A stretch of DNA of 62,095 nt from CAYSLC01 sp964431545 (GTDB taxonomy: Bacteria > Desulfobacterota > Desulfobacteria > Desulfobacterales > JAABSP01): the NCBI GenBank assembly GCA_964431545.1, contig CAYSLC010000005.1, positions 1 to 62,095 on the forward strand, given 5' to 3'. The position numbers were made by a program, and so were the translations under genes. Positions 24,045 through 32,389 of the stretch are shown here, piece after piece (the first letter of the stretch is position 1; each line of letters starts with the position of its first letter). Under the pieces are notes generated by a model. That model saw nothing but the letters and a program-made list of their open reading frames with translations, made no database searches and was not told where the DNA came from.

Positions 24045-25259
24045 TCATCCGTCTTCGGGGGCCGGCGCCAGGACGAACAACTCCCCCGGATGGCGGAGGT
24101 GGCCGGCGGCCGTCTCCGCGTAGGCCCCGCTCCCCCAGAAGATGTCGGCCCGGCCCGGCCCCTTGATGGCCCCGCCCGTGTCCTGGTTGAGGAAGAACCG
24201 GGAGAAGGACGTCCACTCGATGATCTCTCCGGTTCCGTCCACCAGGGGCTTTTCGGTCCGGACGAAGGCGAGGGCGGCCATGGGGAAGATCGTCCGGTCC
24301 ACGGCCAGGGACCGGCCCGGGGTGAGGACCACGTTGAGGGCCCCCTTGGGTCCCTCCGCCTCCAGGCTGAAGAAGATGTAGCTGGGATTGGCGTTGAGGA
24401 TCCGGCTCACCTCCCCGGGGTGCCGCTCCAGATAGGCGCGGATCCGCTGCATCGACATCTCCTCCAGCGGCACCTTGCCTTCGTCGATGAGCACCTGGCC
24501 GATGGAGCGGTAGGGCCGCCCGTTCTTGGCGTTGTAGTGGACGTTGAGGACCCCCCCCTCCGCCAGGGCGATTTTGCCCGACCCCTGGATGTGGAGGAAG
24601 AAGAGGTCGACGCGGTCGTCCACCCAGGCCAGGACCTCGGCCTTGTCCGCCAGGGCCGCCTCCTCCATGATCTCCCTGCGGTCGTGGTAGGGGACGAAGG
24701 TCTTTCCCGAGACACGGCCGATGATGCGCTTGCCGGAGAGTTCCGAGGAGAACCGGGAGAGGTCGACCACGGAGAGGTCGTCGGGCCGGGCGTGAACCGG
24801 ATACCGGTGGACCGGGCCGGGGAGGGTGCTTCCCCGCAGCAGGGGCTCGAAGTAGCCGGTGTAAAGGACCTTCCCGGTCTCGGGCCGGCCGGCGGACCGG
24901 TAGACCACGAACCGGGACCGGATGAACCGCGACAGGGCGTCGGCGTCGGGGTCCGTGGCCAGCAGGCGGCGGAAATCCGAAAGGGCTTCGGCCAGCTTCC
25001 GGGCCGTGTAGGTGGTTTCCCCCACGGTGTAGGTCCGGTCCGGCGGCACCCGTCCCAGGTAGGCGAGGCTCTGGTCCACGGCCCGGCCGAGGCCGTCCAG
25101 GGCCATGTCGTCCACGAACCGGGGGTGGTCGCCCGGGGCCAGGCGCGCCAGGGGCGCCCCTTCCTTGGCCGTGGGCGCGCATCCGGCCGCCAGGGCCAGG
25201 GCCAGGAGGGCGGACCCGACCATCCGACCGATCAGGGGGCCGATTTCGGGGCGCGTCAT
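24045..25259 (-). CDS. mltA: Membrane-bound lytic murein transglycosylase A (lipoprotein)
   Basis: A 404-residue outer-membrane lipoprotein that cleaves peptidoglycan glycan strands. The lipobox is LAAGC with Cys27. Family marks include TGYFEPLLRGS near residue 140, LDQ-equivalent FFLHIQGSGKIAL in the middle, and the 3D domain at the end: DTGGAIKGPGRADIFWGSG with the catalytic Asp. Length is normal. ATG 25259 overlaps the moaC stop (ATGA). Its place between molybdenum cofactor and Tat genes has no evident functional reason beyond envelope export. Confidence 0.94.
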   Translation of the reverse strand: MTRPEIGPLIGRMVGSALLALALAAGCAPTAKEGAPLARLAPGDHPRFVDDMALDGLGRAVDQSLAYLGRVPPDRTYTVGETTYTARKLAEALSDFRRLLATDPDADALSRFIRSRFVVYRSAGRPETGKVLYTGYFEPLLRGSTLPGPVHRYPVHARPDDLSVVDLSRFSSELSGKRIIGRVSGKTFVPYHDRREIMEEAALADKAEVLAWVDDRVDLFFLHIQGSGKIALAEGGVLNVHYNAKNGRPYRSIGQVLIDEGKVPLEEMSMQRIRAYLERHPGEVSRILNANPSYIFFSLEAEGPKGALNVVLTPGRSLAVDRTIFPMAALAFVRTEKPLVDGTGEIIEWTSFSRFFLNQDTGGAIKGPGRADIFWGSGAYAETAAGHLRHPGELFVLAPAPEDG

Positions 25260-25762
25260 TCGGATGCGGGGTCCTCCGCCCCCCGGACGTAATGTCCGCT
25301 CCGGCCCCCGGACTTCTCCACCAGCCGGATGTCGGTGAGGGTCATCGCCCGGTCCAGGGCCTTGCACATGTCGTAGATGGTCAGCCCGGCCACGGAGACG
25401 GCGGTGAGGGCCTCCATCTCCACGCCGGTGGCGCCGGTGATCCGCACCACGGCGGTGATCCCCACGGAGTGATCGGCCTCGTTCAAGGTGAAGTCCACCC
25501 GGGCGTGGGTGATCGGCAGGGGATGGCACATGGGGATCAGATCGGCGGTCCGTTTGGCCGCCATCACCCCGGCGATCCGGGCCGTCTCCAGGACGTTGCC
25601 CTTCTCGACCCGCCCCCCCCGGATCCGCTCGAAGGTCTCCGCCGACAGCCGCACGACCCCTTGGGCCACGGCGGTCCTGGCGGTGGAAGGCTTGTCCGAG
25701 ACATCCACCATCCGCACCCTTCCCCGGTCGTCCAGGTGGGTGAACTCCGGACGGGCGCTCAT
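25256..25762 (-). CDS. moaC: Cyclic pyranopterin monophosphate synthase
   Basis: A 168-residue enzyme that rearranges 3',8-cyclo-GTP to cyclic pyranopterin monophosphate in molybdenum cofactor synthesis. Conserved elements: THLDDRGRVRMVDVSDK at the start, GNVLETARIAGVMAAKRT, LIPMCHPLPITHARVDF and GVEMEALTAVSVAGLTIYDMCKA. The active-site Lys lies in the last third (RLVEKSGGRSGHY). It overlaps moaE and mltA by ATGA on both sides. Confidence 0.97.
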   Translation of the reverse strand: MSARPEFTHLDDRGRVRMVDVSDKPSTARTAVAQGVVRLSAETFERIRGGRVEKGNVLETARIAGVMAAKRTADLIPMCHPLPITHARVDFTLNEADHSVGITAVVRITGATGVEMEALTAVSVAGLTIYDMCKALDRAMTLTDIRLVEKSGGRSGHYVRGAEDPASE

Positions 25763-26121
25763 TGGGCGAAAAACTCCGTTTTGGCCGTCACCGTCGCCTT
25801 GACGGCGTTGAGGGTGTCGCTCAGGACCGGGACCACGTTGTCCCGGATGTCCCCGGCCACCGTCAGGAGCATCACGTCGTCGCCGACCGTCAGATCCCGG
25901 TCCTCGGCGATCCAGATCAGCACCTCCACGATGCCGGGGCGGGCCTTGGCCTCCTGGAGGACCTCGGCCAGCCGGTCGTGGTCCACCGCCACCCGAAGGC
26001 CGATCACCGGCCGTCCGTCCCTTGAGGTTGCCCGGACCACGCCGTTGTGGTGAAGGACCATCCCCACCTTGGAAAAGTCCGGATGGCCGCGGACCGCCGA
26101 CTTCATTTCGTCCAGGGTCAT
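25759..26121 (-). CDS. MoaE-family molybdopterin synthase large subunit-like protein
   Basis: A 120-residue protein. The MoaE fold pattern is visible as VGMVLHHNGVVRATSRDG followed by GLRVAVDHDRLAEVLQEAKARPGIVEVLI and TVGDDVMLLTVAGDIRDNVVPVL. It is shorter than classical MoaE (about 150 residues) and lacks the standard C-terminal lysine motif at the usual place, although VTAKTEFF at the end offers a Lys. This short form occurs in delta-type Moco clusters. It overlaps moaC (ATGA) and starts 4 bases after the mobA stop. No MoaD gene is in the window. Confidence 0.82.
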   Translation of the reverse strand: MTLDEMKSAVRGHPDFSKVGMVLHHNGVVRATSRDGRPVIGLRVAVDHDRLAEVLQEAKARPGIVEVLIWIAEDRDLTVGDDVMLLTVAGDIRDNVVPVLSDTLNAVKATVTAKTEFFAQ

Positions 26122-26125
26122 GGCG

Positions 26126-26743
26126 TCACCTTTCGATCCCCCCCTGCTCCCGGAGCATGGCCTCGGCCTGGGCCAGGTGGGCGGGGGTGTTGATGTTGAA
26201 AAAGGAGCGGAGTTCAGGGTCCGCCTCCCGGAGGACCTTCTCCGACACGGTTCGGGTCCGCGCCCGTTTGAAGGCCTCCATGATCTTGAACCGGTTTCGG
26301 GACAGCCGGTCGGCCGCGGGCGCCAGGCACCGCCTGGAGTAGGCGGCGCACAGGGGCTCGAATCCCGCCGAGGTCCGGGGGACCACCAGGTCGAACCGGT
26401 CCTCCACGCGGTCCAGGATCGCCGCCACCAGGTCCGGAGAGAGGAACGGCGTATCACAGGCGGTGAAGAAAGCGAAGGGCCGGGTGGCGGCGAACAGCCC
26501 CGCGTGGAGACCCGTGAGGGAGCTGCGGACCGGGAACAGATCGGTGGTGATGGCCGCATCCCATTCCAGATAGGCGAGGGGATCGTTGGTCACCAGGACG
26601 ATCTCCTCGAAAAGCGCCTGGAAGAGATCATAGATCCGGTCCAGGATCCGCCTGCCGCCGACGCGGATGAACGCTTTGTTGGCGCCGGAGAACCGGCTGT
26701 TCATGCCCCCGGCGAGGATGACGCCGGTGTAGGGGTACCTCAT
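26126..26743 (-). CDS. mobA: Molybdenum cofactor guanylyltransferase
   Basis: A 205-residue nucleotidyltransferase that joins GMP to molybdopterin to form the bis-MGD precursor used by formate dehydrogenases and DMSO-reductase-family enzymes. The nucleotide-binding loop is ILAGGMNSRFSGANKAFI at residues about 9-26; TACDTPFLSPDL carries the metal Asp; PLCAAYSRRCL is the conserved downstream motif. ATG 26743 is chosen by homology start. The gene is the first of the mobA-moaE-moaC-mltA-tatB-tatC-ycaO operon and faces moaB across 135 bases. Confidence 0.94.
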   Translation of the reverse strand: MRYPYTGVILAGGMNSRFSGANKAFIRVGGRRILDRIYDLFQALFEEIVLVTNDPLAYLEWDAAITTDLFPVRSSLTGLHAGLFAATRPFAFFTACDTPFLSPDLVAAILDRVEDRFDLVVPRTSAGFEPLCAAYSRRCLAPAADRLSRNRFKIMEAFKRARTRTVSEKVLREADPELRSFFNINTPAHLAQAEAMLREQGGIER

Positions 26744-26796
26744 GCCGCCGTCTCCCGTGAATGAAAAAGCGCTGGCGAATCGGCCCGAAACCACAC

Positions 26797-26802
26797 TATA
26801 AT
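26797..26802 (+). promoter_or_regulatory. Candidate -10 element for moaB (and overlapping one for mobA)
   Basis: A perfect TATAAT at 26797-26802 in the short divergent space between mobA and moaB. No good -35 is seen 17 bases upstream (TGGCGA at 26773-26778 is the closest, spacer 18). The reverse strand at the same place reads TATAGT, so a bidirectional promoter is possible. Confidence 0.4.
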
Positions 26803-26878
26803 AGGGAAAGGAGCGGCCGAAATCAAGGGGAATCCACCCCGAAACGGACCGTATCCGACGCAAAGGAGGAGGGACCCC

Positions 26879-27397
26879 ATGGGCGTAACGGAACACAAGG
26901 CCTCGGCGGCCCGGACGGTGACCGTCGGGGTCCTCACCATGTCTTCGACCCGGACCATCGACGAGGACGAGAGCGGCCGGTGGATCGTCCGGGCCGCCGG
27001 GGAACTCGGCCACCGGGTGGTGGACCACCGGGTGGTGGGCGACCGGGCCGAGGAGATCGCCGCGGCGGTGATGGAGGTGATCGAGACCCGCGGCCCCCGG
27101 GCGCTGCTCTTGAATGGCGGCACGGGGATCGGCCCAACGGACGTGACCATCGAGACGGTGGGCCCGCTCTTCGAAAAGGAGATGACCGCCTTCGGCAGTC
27201 TCTTCGCCCGGCTCAGCCATGACCAGATCGGTTCGGCGGCCATCCTCTCCCGGGCCGCCGCCGGCACCATCGGCGGCACCGCGATCTTCTGCATGCCCGG
27301 CAGCCTCAAGGCGTGCCGGCTCGCCTGCGAGGCGTTGATCTTCCCCGAACTGGGCCACATCGCCCGCCATCTGGGGGAGGGGGAGAATCCCGAATAG
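26879..27397 (+). CDS. moaB: MoaB/MogA-family molybdopterin adenylyltransferase
   Basis: A 172-residue protein that adenylylates molybdopterin before metal insertion. Motifs: VLTMSSTRTIDEDESG near residue 18-32, NGGTG at 79-83 with Asp88 following, EMTAFGSLFARLS, and MPGSLKAC from residue 139. The MoaB-type length (about 170) and lack of a MoeA domain fit. A strong AAGGAGGAGGG lies upstream of ATG 26879. It diverges from the mobA operon, so the two halves of Moco synthesis may share regulation. Confidence 0.93.
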   Translation: MGVTEHKASAARTVTVGVLTMSSTRTIDEDESGRWIVRAAGELGHRVVDHRVVGDRAEEIAAAVMEVIETRGPRALLLNGGTGIGPTDVTIETVGPLFEKEMTAFGSLFARLSHDQIGSAAILSRAAAGTIGGTAIFCMPGSLKACRLACEALIFPELGHIARHLGEGENPE

Positions 27398-27436
27398 AAA
27401 CCTTCCCGGTATCCGGAGGGTATCCGGACAAAGGTC

Positions 27437-27466
27437 TTGACCGCCGATTTGTACTTATGGTAAGAG
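27437..27466 (+). promoter_or_regulatory. Possible promoter of the tRNA-Ser genes
   Basis: TTGACC at 27437-27442 and TAAGAG at 27461-27466 with an 18-base spacer, 17 bases before the first tRNA gene. The -10 is weak. The stretch just before holds a direct repeat of GGTATCCGGA. Confidence 0.3.
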
Positions 27467-27482
27467 ATAGGTTCCATGTATG

Positions 27483-27570
27483 GGAGGGATGGCCGAGTGG
27501 TTTAAGGCGGCGGTCTTGAAAACCGTTGAGTCGAAAGGCTCCGTGGGTTCGAATCCTACTCCCTCCGCCA
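27483..27570 (+). tRNA. tRNA-Ser (UGA anticodon)
   Basis: An 88-base gene with acceptor arms GGAGGGA and TCCCTCC, discriminator G and encoded CCA at 27568-27570. The anticodon loop is CTTGAAA, anticodon TGA at 27517-27519. The long variable arm (about GTTGAGTCGAAAGGCTCCGTG) is that of a class II serine tRNA. The T arm GGGTTCGAATCC is canonical. Confidence 0.97.
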
Positions 27571-27637
27571 GGACGGGCCGCGGAGGCGCCCCCGGGCCGT
27601 TCACCGGAAAGCCCGACCAACCGAAACACCCCTCGCG

Positions 27638-27729
27638 GAGAGATGGCCGAGCCGGCTGAAGGCGCTCGCCTGCTAAGCGAGTGTGGGGGGAAACCTCCAC
27701 CGAGGGTTCGAATCCCTCTCTCTCCGCCA
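27638..27729 (+). tRNA. tRNA-Ser (GCU anticodon)
   Basis: A 92-base gene with acceptor arms GGAGAGA and TCTCTCC, discriminator G and encoded CCA at 27727-27729. The anticodon loop is CTGCTAA with anticodon GCT at 27672-27674. A long variable arm (GTGTGGGGGGAAACCTCCAC) marks it as a class II serine tRNA. It lies 67 bases after the first and shares its terminator. Confidence 0.97.
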
Positions 27730-27743
27730 TTTCAGATCTTTCA

Positions 27744-27772
27744 GGCGACCGGGAAACCGGTCGCCTTTTTTT
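27744..27772 (+). terminator. Rho-independent terminator after the tRNA-Ser pair
   Basis: A perfect 9-bp stem, GGCGACCGG and CCGGTCGCC, with a GAAA loop, followed by T7. The following 270 bases up to 28042 hold no gene I can support; a TTGACA at 27926-27931 lacks a matching -10. Confidence 0.95.
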
Positions 27773-28042
27773 ATGCAATCTGAAAAGATACCCCCGCCCG
27801 TGACGGCTGTGGGGCGGCCCCGAGAGGGCCCAACAGACCCGTTTTCGGTATCAAGAGGAAAAACCCTTGCGTCCGCCCGTGGAACCTTATAAGGATATGG
27901 GGATGCGGAAAACAGAGAATTCCTCTTGACAGGGCGTCCATCATCGGGGGATGCATGCGTTTCGGGCCGCGCCCCGAGTCGCGGCGGAACCTGTTGATCT
28001 CATGAACATGGACCGGGGGGACGGACGGTCCGGGAGGAGGCG

Positions 28043-29716
28043 ATGGCCGTAACACAATCCCAGGACATGGAAAGCGACCGGGTGATCCGTCTTCGGGATG
28101 CGCTCCACGAGAGCCGGCGCCGGTACGATACCCTTGTCGCCAACCTTCCGGGGATGGCCTACCAGTGCCGCAACGACAACCACCGCACCCTGACCTTCGT
28201 CAGCGAGGGGTGCCGGGACCTGCTCGGCCGGGAGCCCGAGTCCCTCCTGGAGAACCGCGGGGTCGCCTTCATGGAGCTGATCCACCCCGAGGACCGGGGG
28301 CGGGTGCGCTTCCTGATCCAGGACGCCGTCCGCAGGGGGCGCTCTTTCCAGCTCGACTACCGGATCCTCAAATCCCCCGACGATACCCCGGTCTGGGTCT
28401 GGGAGAAGGGGATCGCCGTGGAGGAGGGCCCGGACGGCCCCCGTCTGTTGGAAGGATTCGTCACCGACTTCACCCGGCCCGACTCCCCGGAGGCGGAGCG
28501 GCAGCGGGAGCGGCTGGAGGTGCAGCTCCGCCAGTCCCAGAAGATGGAGGCCATCGGACGGCTGGCCGGCGGGGTGGCCCACGACTTCAACAACCACGTG
28601 GCCGTCATCCTCGGCTTCTCCGACCTGGTCCTGGCCGACATGGACCGGGAGGACGCCCTCTACCCCCTGGTCCAGCAGATCTGGCACGCCGGGGACCGGG
28701 CCAAGGACGTGGCCCAGCAGCTCCTCGCCTTCAGCCGCCGCCAGGTGGTGGAGATGAAGTACCTCGACCTCAACCAGGTGATCGGGGACATGGAGAAGAT
28801 GCTCCGGCCCCTCATCGGCGAGAACATCGAACTCTCCACCCAACTGACCCCCAACCTGCCCACGGTGCGGGCCGACATCTCCCAGATCCAGCAGGTGGTC
28901 ATGAACCTGACCATCAACGCACGGGACGCCATCTCCTACACCGGAAGGCTCACCATCGAGACGGGGGTGGTCCGGCTCGACGACTCTTACGCCGATGCCC
29001 ACGTCAGCGTGATCCCGGGCCGGTACGTCATGCTCTCGGTGAGCGACACCGGGGTCGGCATGAACGAGGAGGTCCGGAGCCAGATCTTCGAGCCCTTCTT
29101 CACCACCAAGCCCATGGGCAAGGGGACCGGGCTGGGCCTGTCCACCGTCTACGGCATCGTCAAACAGCACGACGGCTACGTCTGGGTCTACAGCGAGCCG
29201 GGCCTGGGCACCACCTTCAAGATCTACCTGCCCTGTTCCGAGGGGATCCCCGGCGAGCCCTCGGAGATGGATGCCGGCAGGGAGGGGGAGAAGGGGGACG
29301 AGACCATCTTCGTGGTGGAGGACCATGACATGGTCCGGAACCTGGCGGCCCACGTGCTCCGGCGGTACGGCTACCACGTCGTCGATACCGGGGACGCCGA
29401 GGAGGCCCTGGAGATGGCCCGGGACTTCAAGGAGCCGATCCATCTGCTGGTCTCCGACGTGATCATGCCCAAGCTCAACGGCCGGGAACTCTACCATCGG
29501 CTCCGGCGGTTCCACCCCGAGACCCGGGTCCTCTACATGTCGGGGTACACCGACAACGTGATCTCCCACCACGGGGTCCTCGATGACGGCATCCACTTTA
29601 TCCAGAAGCCCTTCTCCGTGCAGGTCTTCACCGCCAAGGTCCGCCAGGTGCTGGCCGACGCGGAGGATCTCCCGGGGGAGGCGACCGACGCGGAAGGGAG
29701 ACGAGAATGGCGCTGA
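28043..29716 (+). CDS. PAS-domain hybrid histidine kinase with C-terminal receiver
   Basis: A 557-residue soluble sensor kinase without membrane segments. Order: PAS fold about 28-145 (FVSEGCRDLLG, HPEDR), HisKA with His180 in GGVAHDFNNHV, HATPase with NLTINARDA, DTGVGM and GKGTGLGLSTVYGIV, then a receiver about 420-540 with acid pocket EDHD, phospho-acceptor Asp472 and Lys in IQKPFS. The HDFNN type is common in deltaproteobacterial one-protein relays. A GGAGGAGG precedes ATG 28043. It overlaps hldE by 10 bases, probably by compact packing rather than shared role. The phosphate partner is not evident nearby. Confidence 0.94.
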   Translation: MAVTQSQDMESDRVIRLRDALHESRRRYDTLVANLPGMAYQCRNDNHRTLTFVSEGCRDLLGREPESLLENRGVAFMELIHPEDRGRVRFLIQDAVRRGRSFQLDYRILKSPDDTPVWVWEKGIAVEEGPDGPRLLEGFVTDFTRPDSPEAERQRERLEVQLRQSQKMEAIGRLAGGVAHDFNNHVAVILGFSDLVLADMDREDALYPLVQQIWHAGDRAKDVAQQLLAFSRRQVVEMKYLDLNQVIGDMEKMLRPLIGENIELSTQLTPNLPTVRADISQIQQVVMNLTINARDAISYTGRLTIETGVVRLDDSYADAHVSVIPGRYVMLSVSDTGVGMNEEVRSQIFEPFFTTKPMGKGTGLGLSTVYGIVKQHDGYVWVYSEPGLGTTFKIYLPCSEGIPGEPSEMDAGREGEKGDETIFVVEDHDMVRNLAAHVLRRYGYHVVDTGDAEEALEMARDFKEPIHLLVSDVIMPKLNGRELYHRLRRFHPETRVLYMSGYTDNVISHHGVLDDGIHFIQKPFSVQVFTAKVRQVLADAEDLPGEATDAEGRREWR

Positions 29717-31170
29717 CGATCCCCGAGTTCGAAGGACGGCGGGTTCTGGTGGTGGGCGACCTCATGCTCGACGAGTACGTCTGGGGGGAGGTGGACCGGA
29801 TCTCCCCCGAAGCCCCGGTCCAGGTGGTGTCGGTGGCCGGGGAGAGCTTCACCCTGGGGGGGGCCGGCAATGTGGCCAGCAACCTGGCGGCCCTGGGGGC
29901 GTCGGTCTCCGTGGTGGGGGTGATCGGCGACGGCCCCGACGGGACCCAGCTCCTCGACCGGTTCCGGGAGCTGGGGGTCGATACCCGGGGGGTGATCCGG
30001 GAGACGGGCCGCCGGACCACCAGGAAGACCCGGGTCATCGCCGCCAGCCAGCACGTGGTGCGCATCGACCGGGAGACCCGGATGCCCGTCTCCGAGAACA
30101 CCACCCGGCGGCTGGTGGACCACATCGCCGAGAGCCTGCCCGAGGCCGATATCGTCCTTCTGTCCGACTACGCCAAGGGGCTGCTCACCCCGGCCTTCAC
30201 CGCCAAGGTGATCGAGGCGGCGAAACGGGCCGGCCGGATGATCCTGTGCGACCCCAAGGGGACCGATTTCGGGCGGTACCGGGGCGTCACCCTCCTCACT
30301 CCCAACCGGCGGGAGGCGGCCCTCGCCTCGGGGGTGGAGATCGAAGACGACGAGAGCCTCGACCGGGCGGCCCGGAAGCTCATCGCCACCGCCGACCTCC
30401 GGCTGCTCCTGGTCACCCTGGGCCGGGAGGGGATGGCCCTCTTCGCGCCGGGCCAGGCCGCGGTGCGGATTCCGGCCCGGTCCCGGCAGGTCTATGACGT
30501 CTCCGGCGCCGGGGACACGGTCCTGTCGGTGCTGGGGCTCTGCCTCGCCTCGGGGCTCCCCCCCGCGGAGGGCGCCCGACTGGCCAACGTGGCCGCCGGC
30601 ATTGTGGTGGGCAAGGTGGGCACCGCCACCATCACCCGGGAGGAACTCTCCGCCGCCGCCGAGGACGCCGCCGGCCGCCTGCCGGGCAAGCACGTCCCCA
30701 TCGAGACCGTGGAGCGGGTCATGAACGACCTCCGGTCCCGGGGCAAGCGGATCGTCCTGACCAACGGCTGCTTCGACCTCCTCCACGCGGGGCACATCCG
30801 CCTTTTCTCCGCCTGCCGGGAGCTGGGGGACGTGCTGGTGGCGGCCCTGGACGACGACGAGGCGGTCCGCCGCCTCAAGGGGCCGGGGCGGCCGGTGATC
30901 GGACAGCGGGAACGGCTCCAGGTGGTGGGGGCCCTGGACAGCGTCGATTACGTGGTCCTCTTCTCCGAGGGGGAGCTGTCCAGGGTGATCCGGGCGGTCC
31001 GCCCCCATGTCCTGGCCAAGGGGAGCAACTACGCCGAGGAGGAGGTGGTGGGCCGGAATCTGGTGGAGTCCCTGGGGGGCAAGGTGGTCCGGATCCCGTT
31101 GGTGGACGATCTTTCCGCCAGCCACATCATCGACAACATCCGCGCCGGCGGCACGGGGCGGGACCGGTAG
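29707..31170 (+). CDS. hldE: Bifunctional heptose-7-phosphate kinase / heptose-1-phosphate adenylyltransferase
   Basis: A 487-residue two-domain enzyme that makes ADP-heptose precursor for the lipopolysaccharide inner core. The N-terminal PfkB-type kinase domain (1 to about 320) has GGAGNVASNLAALGA near the start and DVSGAGDTVLS with the catalytic Asp. The C-terminal nucleotidyltransferase domain begins at KRIVLTNGCFDLLHAGHI with the HxGH motif and ends with EEVVGRNLVESLGGKVVRI. Length matches the fused HldE type. It begins within the last codons of the kinase gene and directly abuts the next gene. Confidence 0.97.
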   Translation: MALTIPEFEGRRVLVVGDLMLDEYVWGEVDRISPEAPVQVVSVAGESFTLGGAGNVASNLAALGASVSVVGVIGDGPDGTQLLDRFRELGVDTRGVIRETGRRTTRKTRVIAASQHVVRIDRETRMPVSENTTRRLVDHIAESLPEADIVLLSDYAKGLLTPAFTAKVIEAAKRAGRMILCDPKGTDFGRYRGVTLLTPNRREAALASGVEIEDDESLDRAARKLIATADLRLLLVTLGREGMALFAPGQAAVRIPARSRQVYDVSGAGDTVLSVLGLCLASGLPPAEGARLANVAAGIVVGKVGTATITREELSAAAEDAAGRLPGKHVPIETVERVMNDLRSRGKRIVLTNGCFDLLHAGHIRLFSACRELGDVLVAALDDDEAVRRLKGPGRPVIGQRERLQVVGALDSVDYVVLFSEGELSRVIRAVRPHVLAKGSNYAEEEVVGRNLVESLGGKVVRIPLVDDLSASHIIDNIRAGGTGRDR

Positions 31171-31491
31171 GTGCTCTTCGTCAAGGAGACCGAATACGGG
31201 GTCCTCTTCCGGATCCGGGTCCAGCCCCGGGCCTCCAGGACCGAGGCGGCGGGACTCCACGGCGACGCCCTCAAGCTCCGCATCGCCGCGCCGCCGGTGG
31301 ACGGGGCCGCCAACAAGGCCTGCATCCGGTTTTTGGCCAAGGCTCTCAAGGTTCCCAAGTCATCGGTGGAGATCGTCTCCGGCGGGACCGGCCGGGACAA
31401 AACGGTCCTCGTGGCGTACCCGGAGCCCGATCCCGGACAGGGGGACCGGAATTCTCTGAGGCGGGCGGTGGAGGGGCTGGCAAATGGCTGA
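31171..31491 (+). CDS. DUF167/YggU-family protein
   Basis: A 106-residue small protein of the conserved YggU family, function not established. The pattern FRIRVQPRASRTEAAGLHGDALKLRI, then PPVDGAANKACIRFLAKAL and IVSGGTGRDKTVLV is characteristic. It starts with GTG right after the hldE stop (no spacing), so translation depends on coupling. The tail after residue 85 is not conserved. Confidence 0.92.
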   Translation: MLFVKETEYGVLFRIRVQPRASRTEAAGLHGDALKLRIAAPPVDGAANKACIRFLAKALKVPKSSVEIVSGGTGRDKTVLVAYPEPDPGQGDRNSLRRAVEGLANG

Positions 31492-31579
31492 TTTCGATAT
31501 CCGAAGGGCAGGATCGGAGAACAACTGGAAGGACCTCCGGGTTCCGCAACCCCATGAATATGAATTAAGAGGCGGGTGA
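31484..31579 (+). CDS. Possible 31-codon ORF between YggU and the antitoxin
   Basis: ATG 31484 overlaps the YggU stop; the frame encodes 31 residues (begins MADFDIRRAG) and stops three bases before the antitoxin ATG. No ribosome site is clear. It may be a remnant of a longer gene at the edge of the inserted toxin-antitoxin segment. Low confidence that it is expressed. Confidence 0.2.
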   Translation: MADFDIRRAGSENNWKDLRVPQPHEYELRGG

Positions 31580-31581
31580 TC

Positions 31582-31833
31582 ATGGAAATTCAAACCACCA
31601 TCAAGGACTTCTCCGATCGGATGAAGCATTTGGGAATTTCCCCGGAGACATCGATCCGGGTCATTATCGATAAAGCCGATGCCAAGGATGGCAACGGCGA
31701 GGTCCATGATCGAAAAGAGGCATATCTTCCGTTTCTGGACAGCGGAATGTGGGACGGGGAGGATGTTCCCGAGGATCTCTCCTCCAACGTGGATCAATAT
31801 CTCTATGATCTGGATGAACCCCATGGAGAATAG
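31582..31833 (+). CDS. Putative antitoxin of the PIN toxin pair
   Basis: An 83-residue acidic protein just upstream of, and overlapping, a PIN-domain gene. The N-terminal region IQTTIKDFSDRMKHLGISPETSIRVIIDKA has the length and position of a DNA-binding/dimerisation part; the acidic C-terminal half (DGEDVPEDLSSNVDQYLYDLDEP) would be the toxin-binding part. I cannot assign it to a named VapB class. GAGG lies 9 bases upstream of ATG 31582. The base composition is clearly lower in G+C than the flanking genes, a sign of transfer. Confidence 0.7.
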   Translation: MEIQTTIKDFSDRMKHLGISPETSIRVIIDKADAKDGNGEVHDRKEAYLPFLDSGMWDGEDVPEDLSSNVDQYLYDLDEPHGE

Positions 31834-32230
31834 CGTCTTTATCGATACGGGCGCTTATCTGGCTCGCTTCTGCCGTCGAGACGCGCACAACCAGAAAGCG
31901 ATCGGCATCTGGCAATTTCTCAGGGGTGAAAACTACCCTCTACTGACGACCAATCATGTTTTGGATGAACTGGCGACCCTGCTTGCGAGACGCACCAGCT
32001 ATGCGTTTTCTGCGATGAAGCTTATGGAAATTTATGAATCCGCCACCCGAATTGAACGGACTTTCAAGGACGACGAGCTTCAGGCATTGAATTATTTCAG
32101 AAAATTCGCGGATCACAGGATCAGTTACACGGATTGCCTTTCCTTTGTTGTCATGGAGAAGCTTGCCATTCATCGCGTCTTCACCTTTGATAGACATTTC
32201 CGTTACGCCGGGTTTGAGGTTGTTTCTTAG
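31823..32230 (+). CDS. PIN-domain ribonuclease toxin (VapC-like)
   Basis: A 135-residue PIN protein. The acidic active-site residues are in place: Asp8 in FIDTGAYLA, Glu49 in LDELATLL, Asp104 in SYTDCLSF and Asp123 in FTFDRHF, so the enzyme should be active. VapC-type toxins cut tRNA or rRNA. ATG 31823 is chosen (11-base overlap with the antitoxin); ATG 31814 and 31805 are alternatives. The low-GC composition and toxin-antitoxin layout suggest a mobile cassette. The following 159 bases (32231-32389) hold no gene. Confidence 0.85.
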   Translation: MENSVFIDTGAYLARFCRRDAHNQKAIGIWQFLRGENYPLLTTNHVLDELATLLARRTSYAFSAMKLMEIYESATRIERTFKDDELQALNYFRKFADHRISYTDCLSFVVMEKLAIHRVFTFDRHFRYAGFEVVS

Positions 32231-32389
32231 TATCCTTTGCAAACAGCTTTCGCCATATCAGCTCGGCTTAGAAAATTTCCCCCGTCGACGTCAACATCCC
32301 CATCCCCCGCATTGACCTTTCCCCGGGATGGTGGTACCTGTCGCCTTTGAACGGACCCTCAACCGGAAAGGAGGCGGCGCCGACCGACC

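Noticed and set aside
27926..27931. TTGACA upstream of the PAS hybrid kinase
   Set aside because: No -10 with any resemblance to consensus at 16-18 bases spacing (GGATGC is found).
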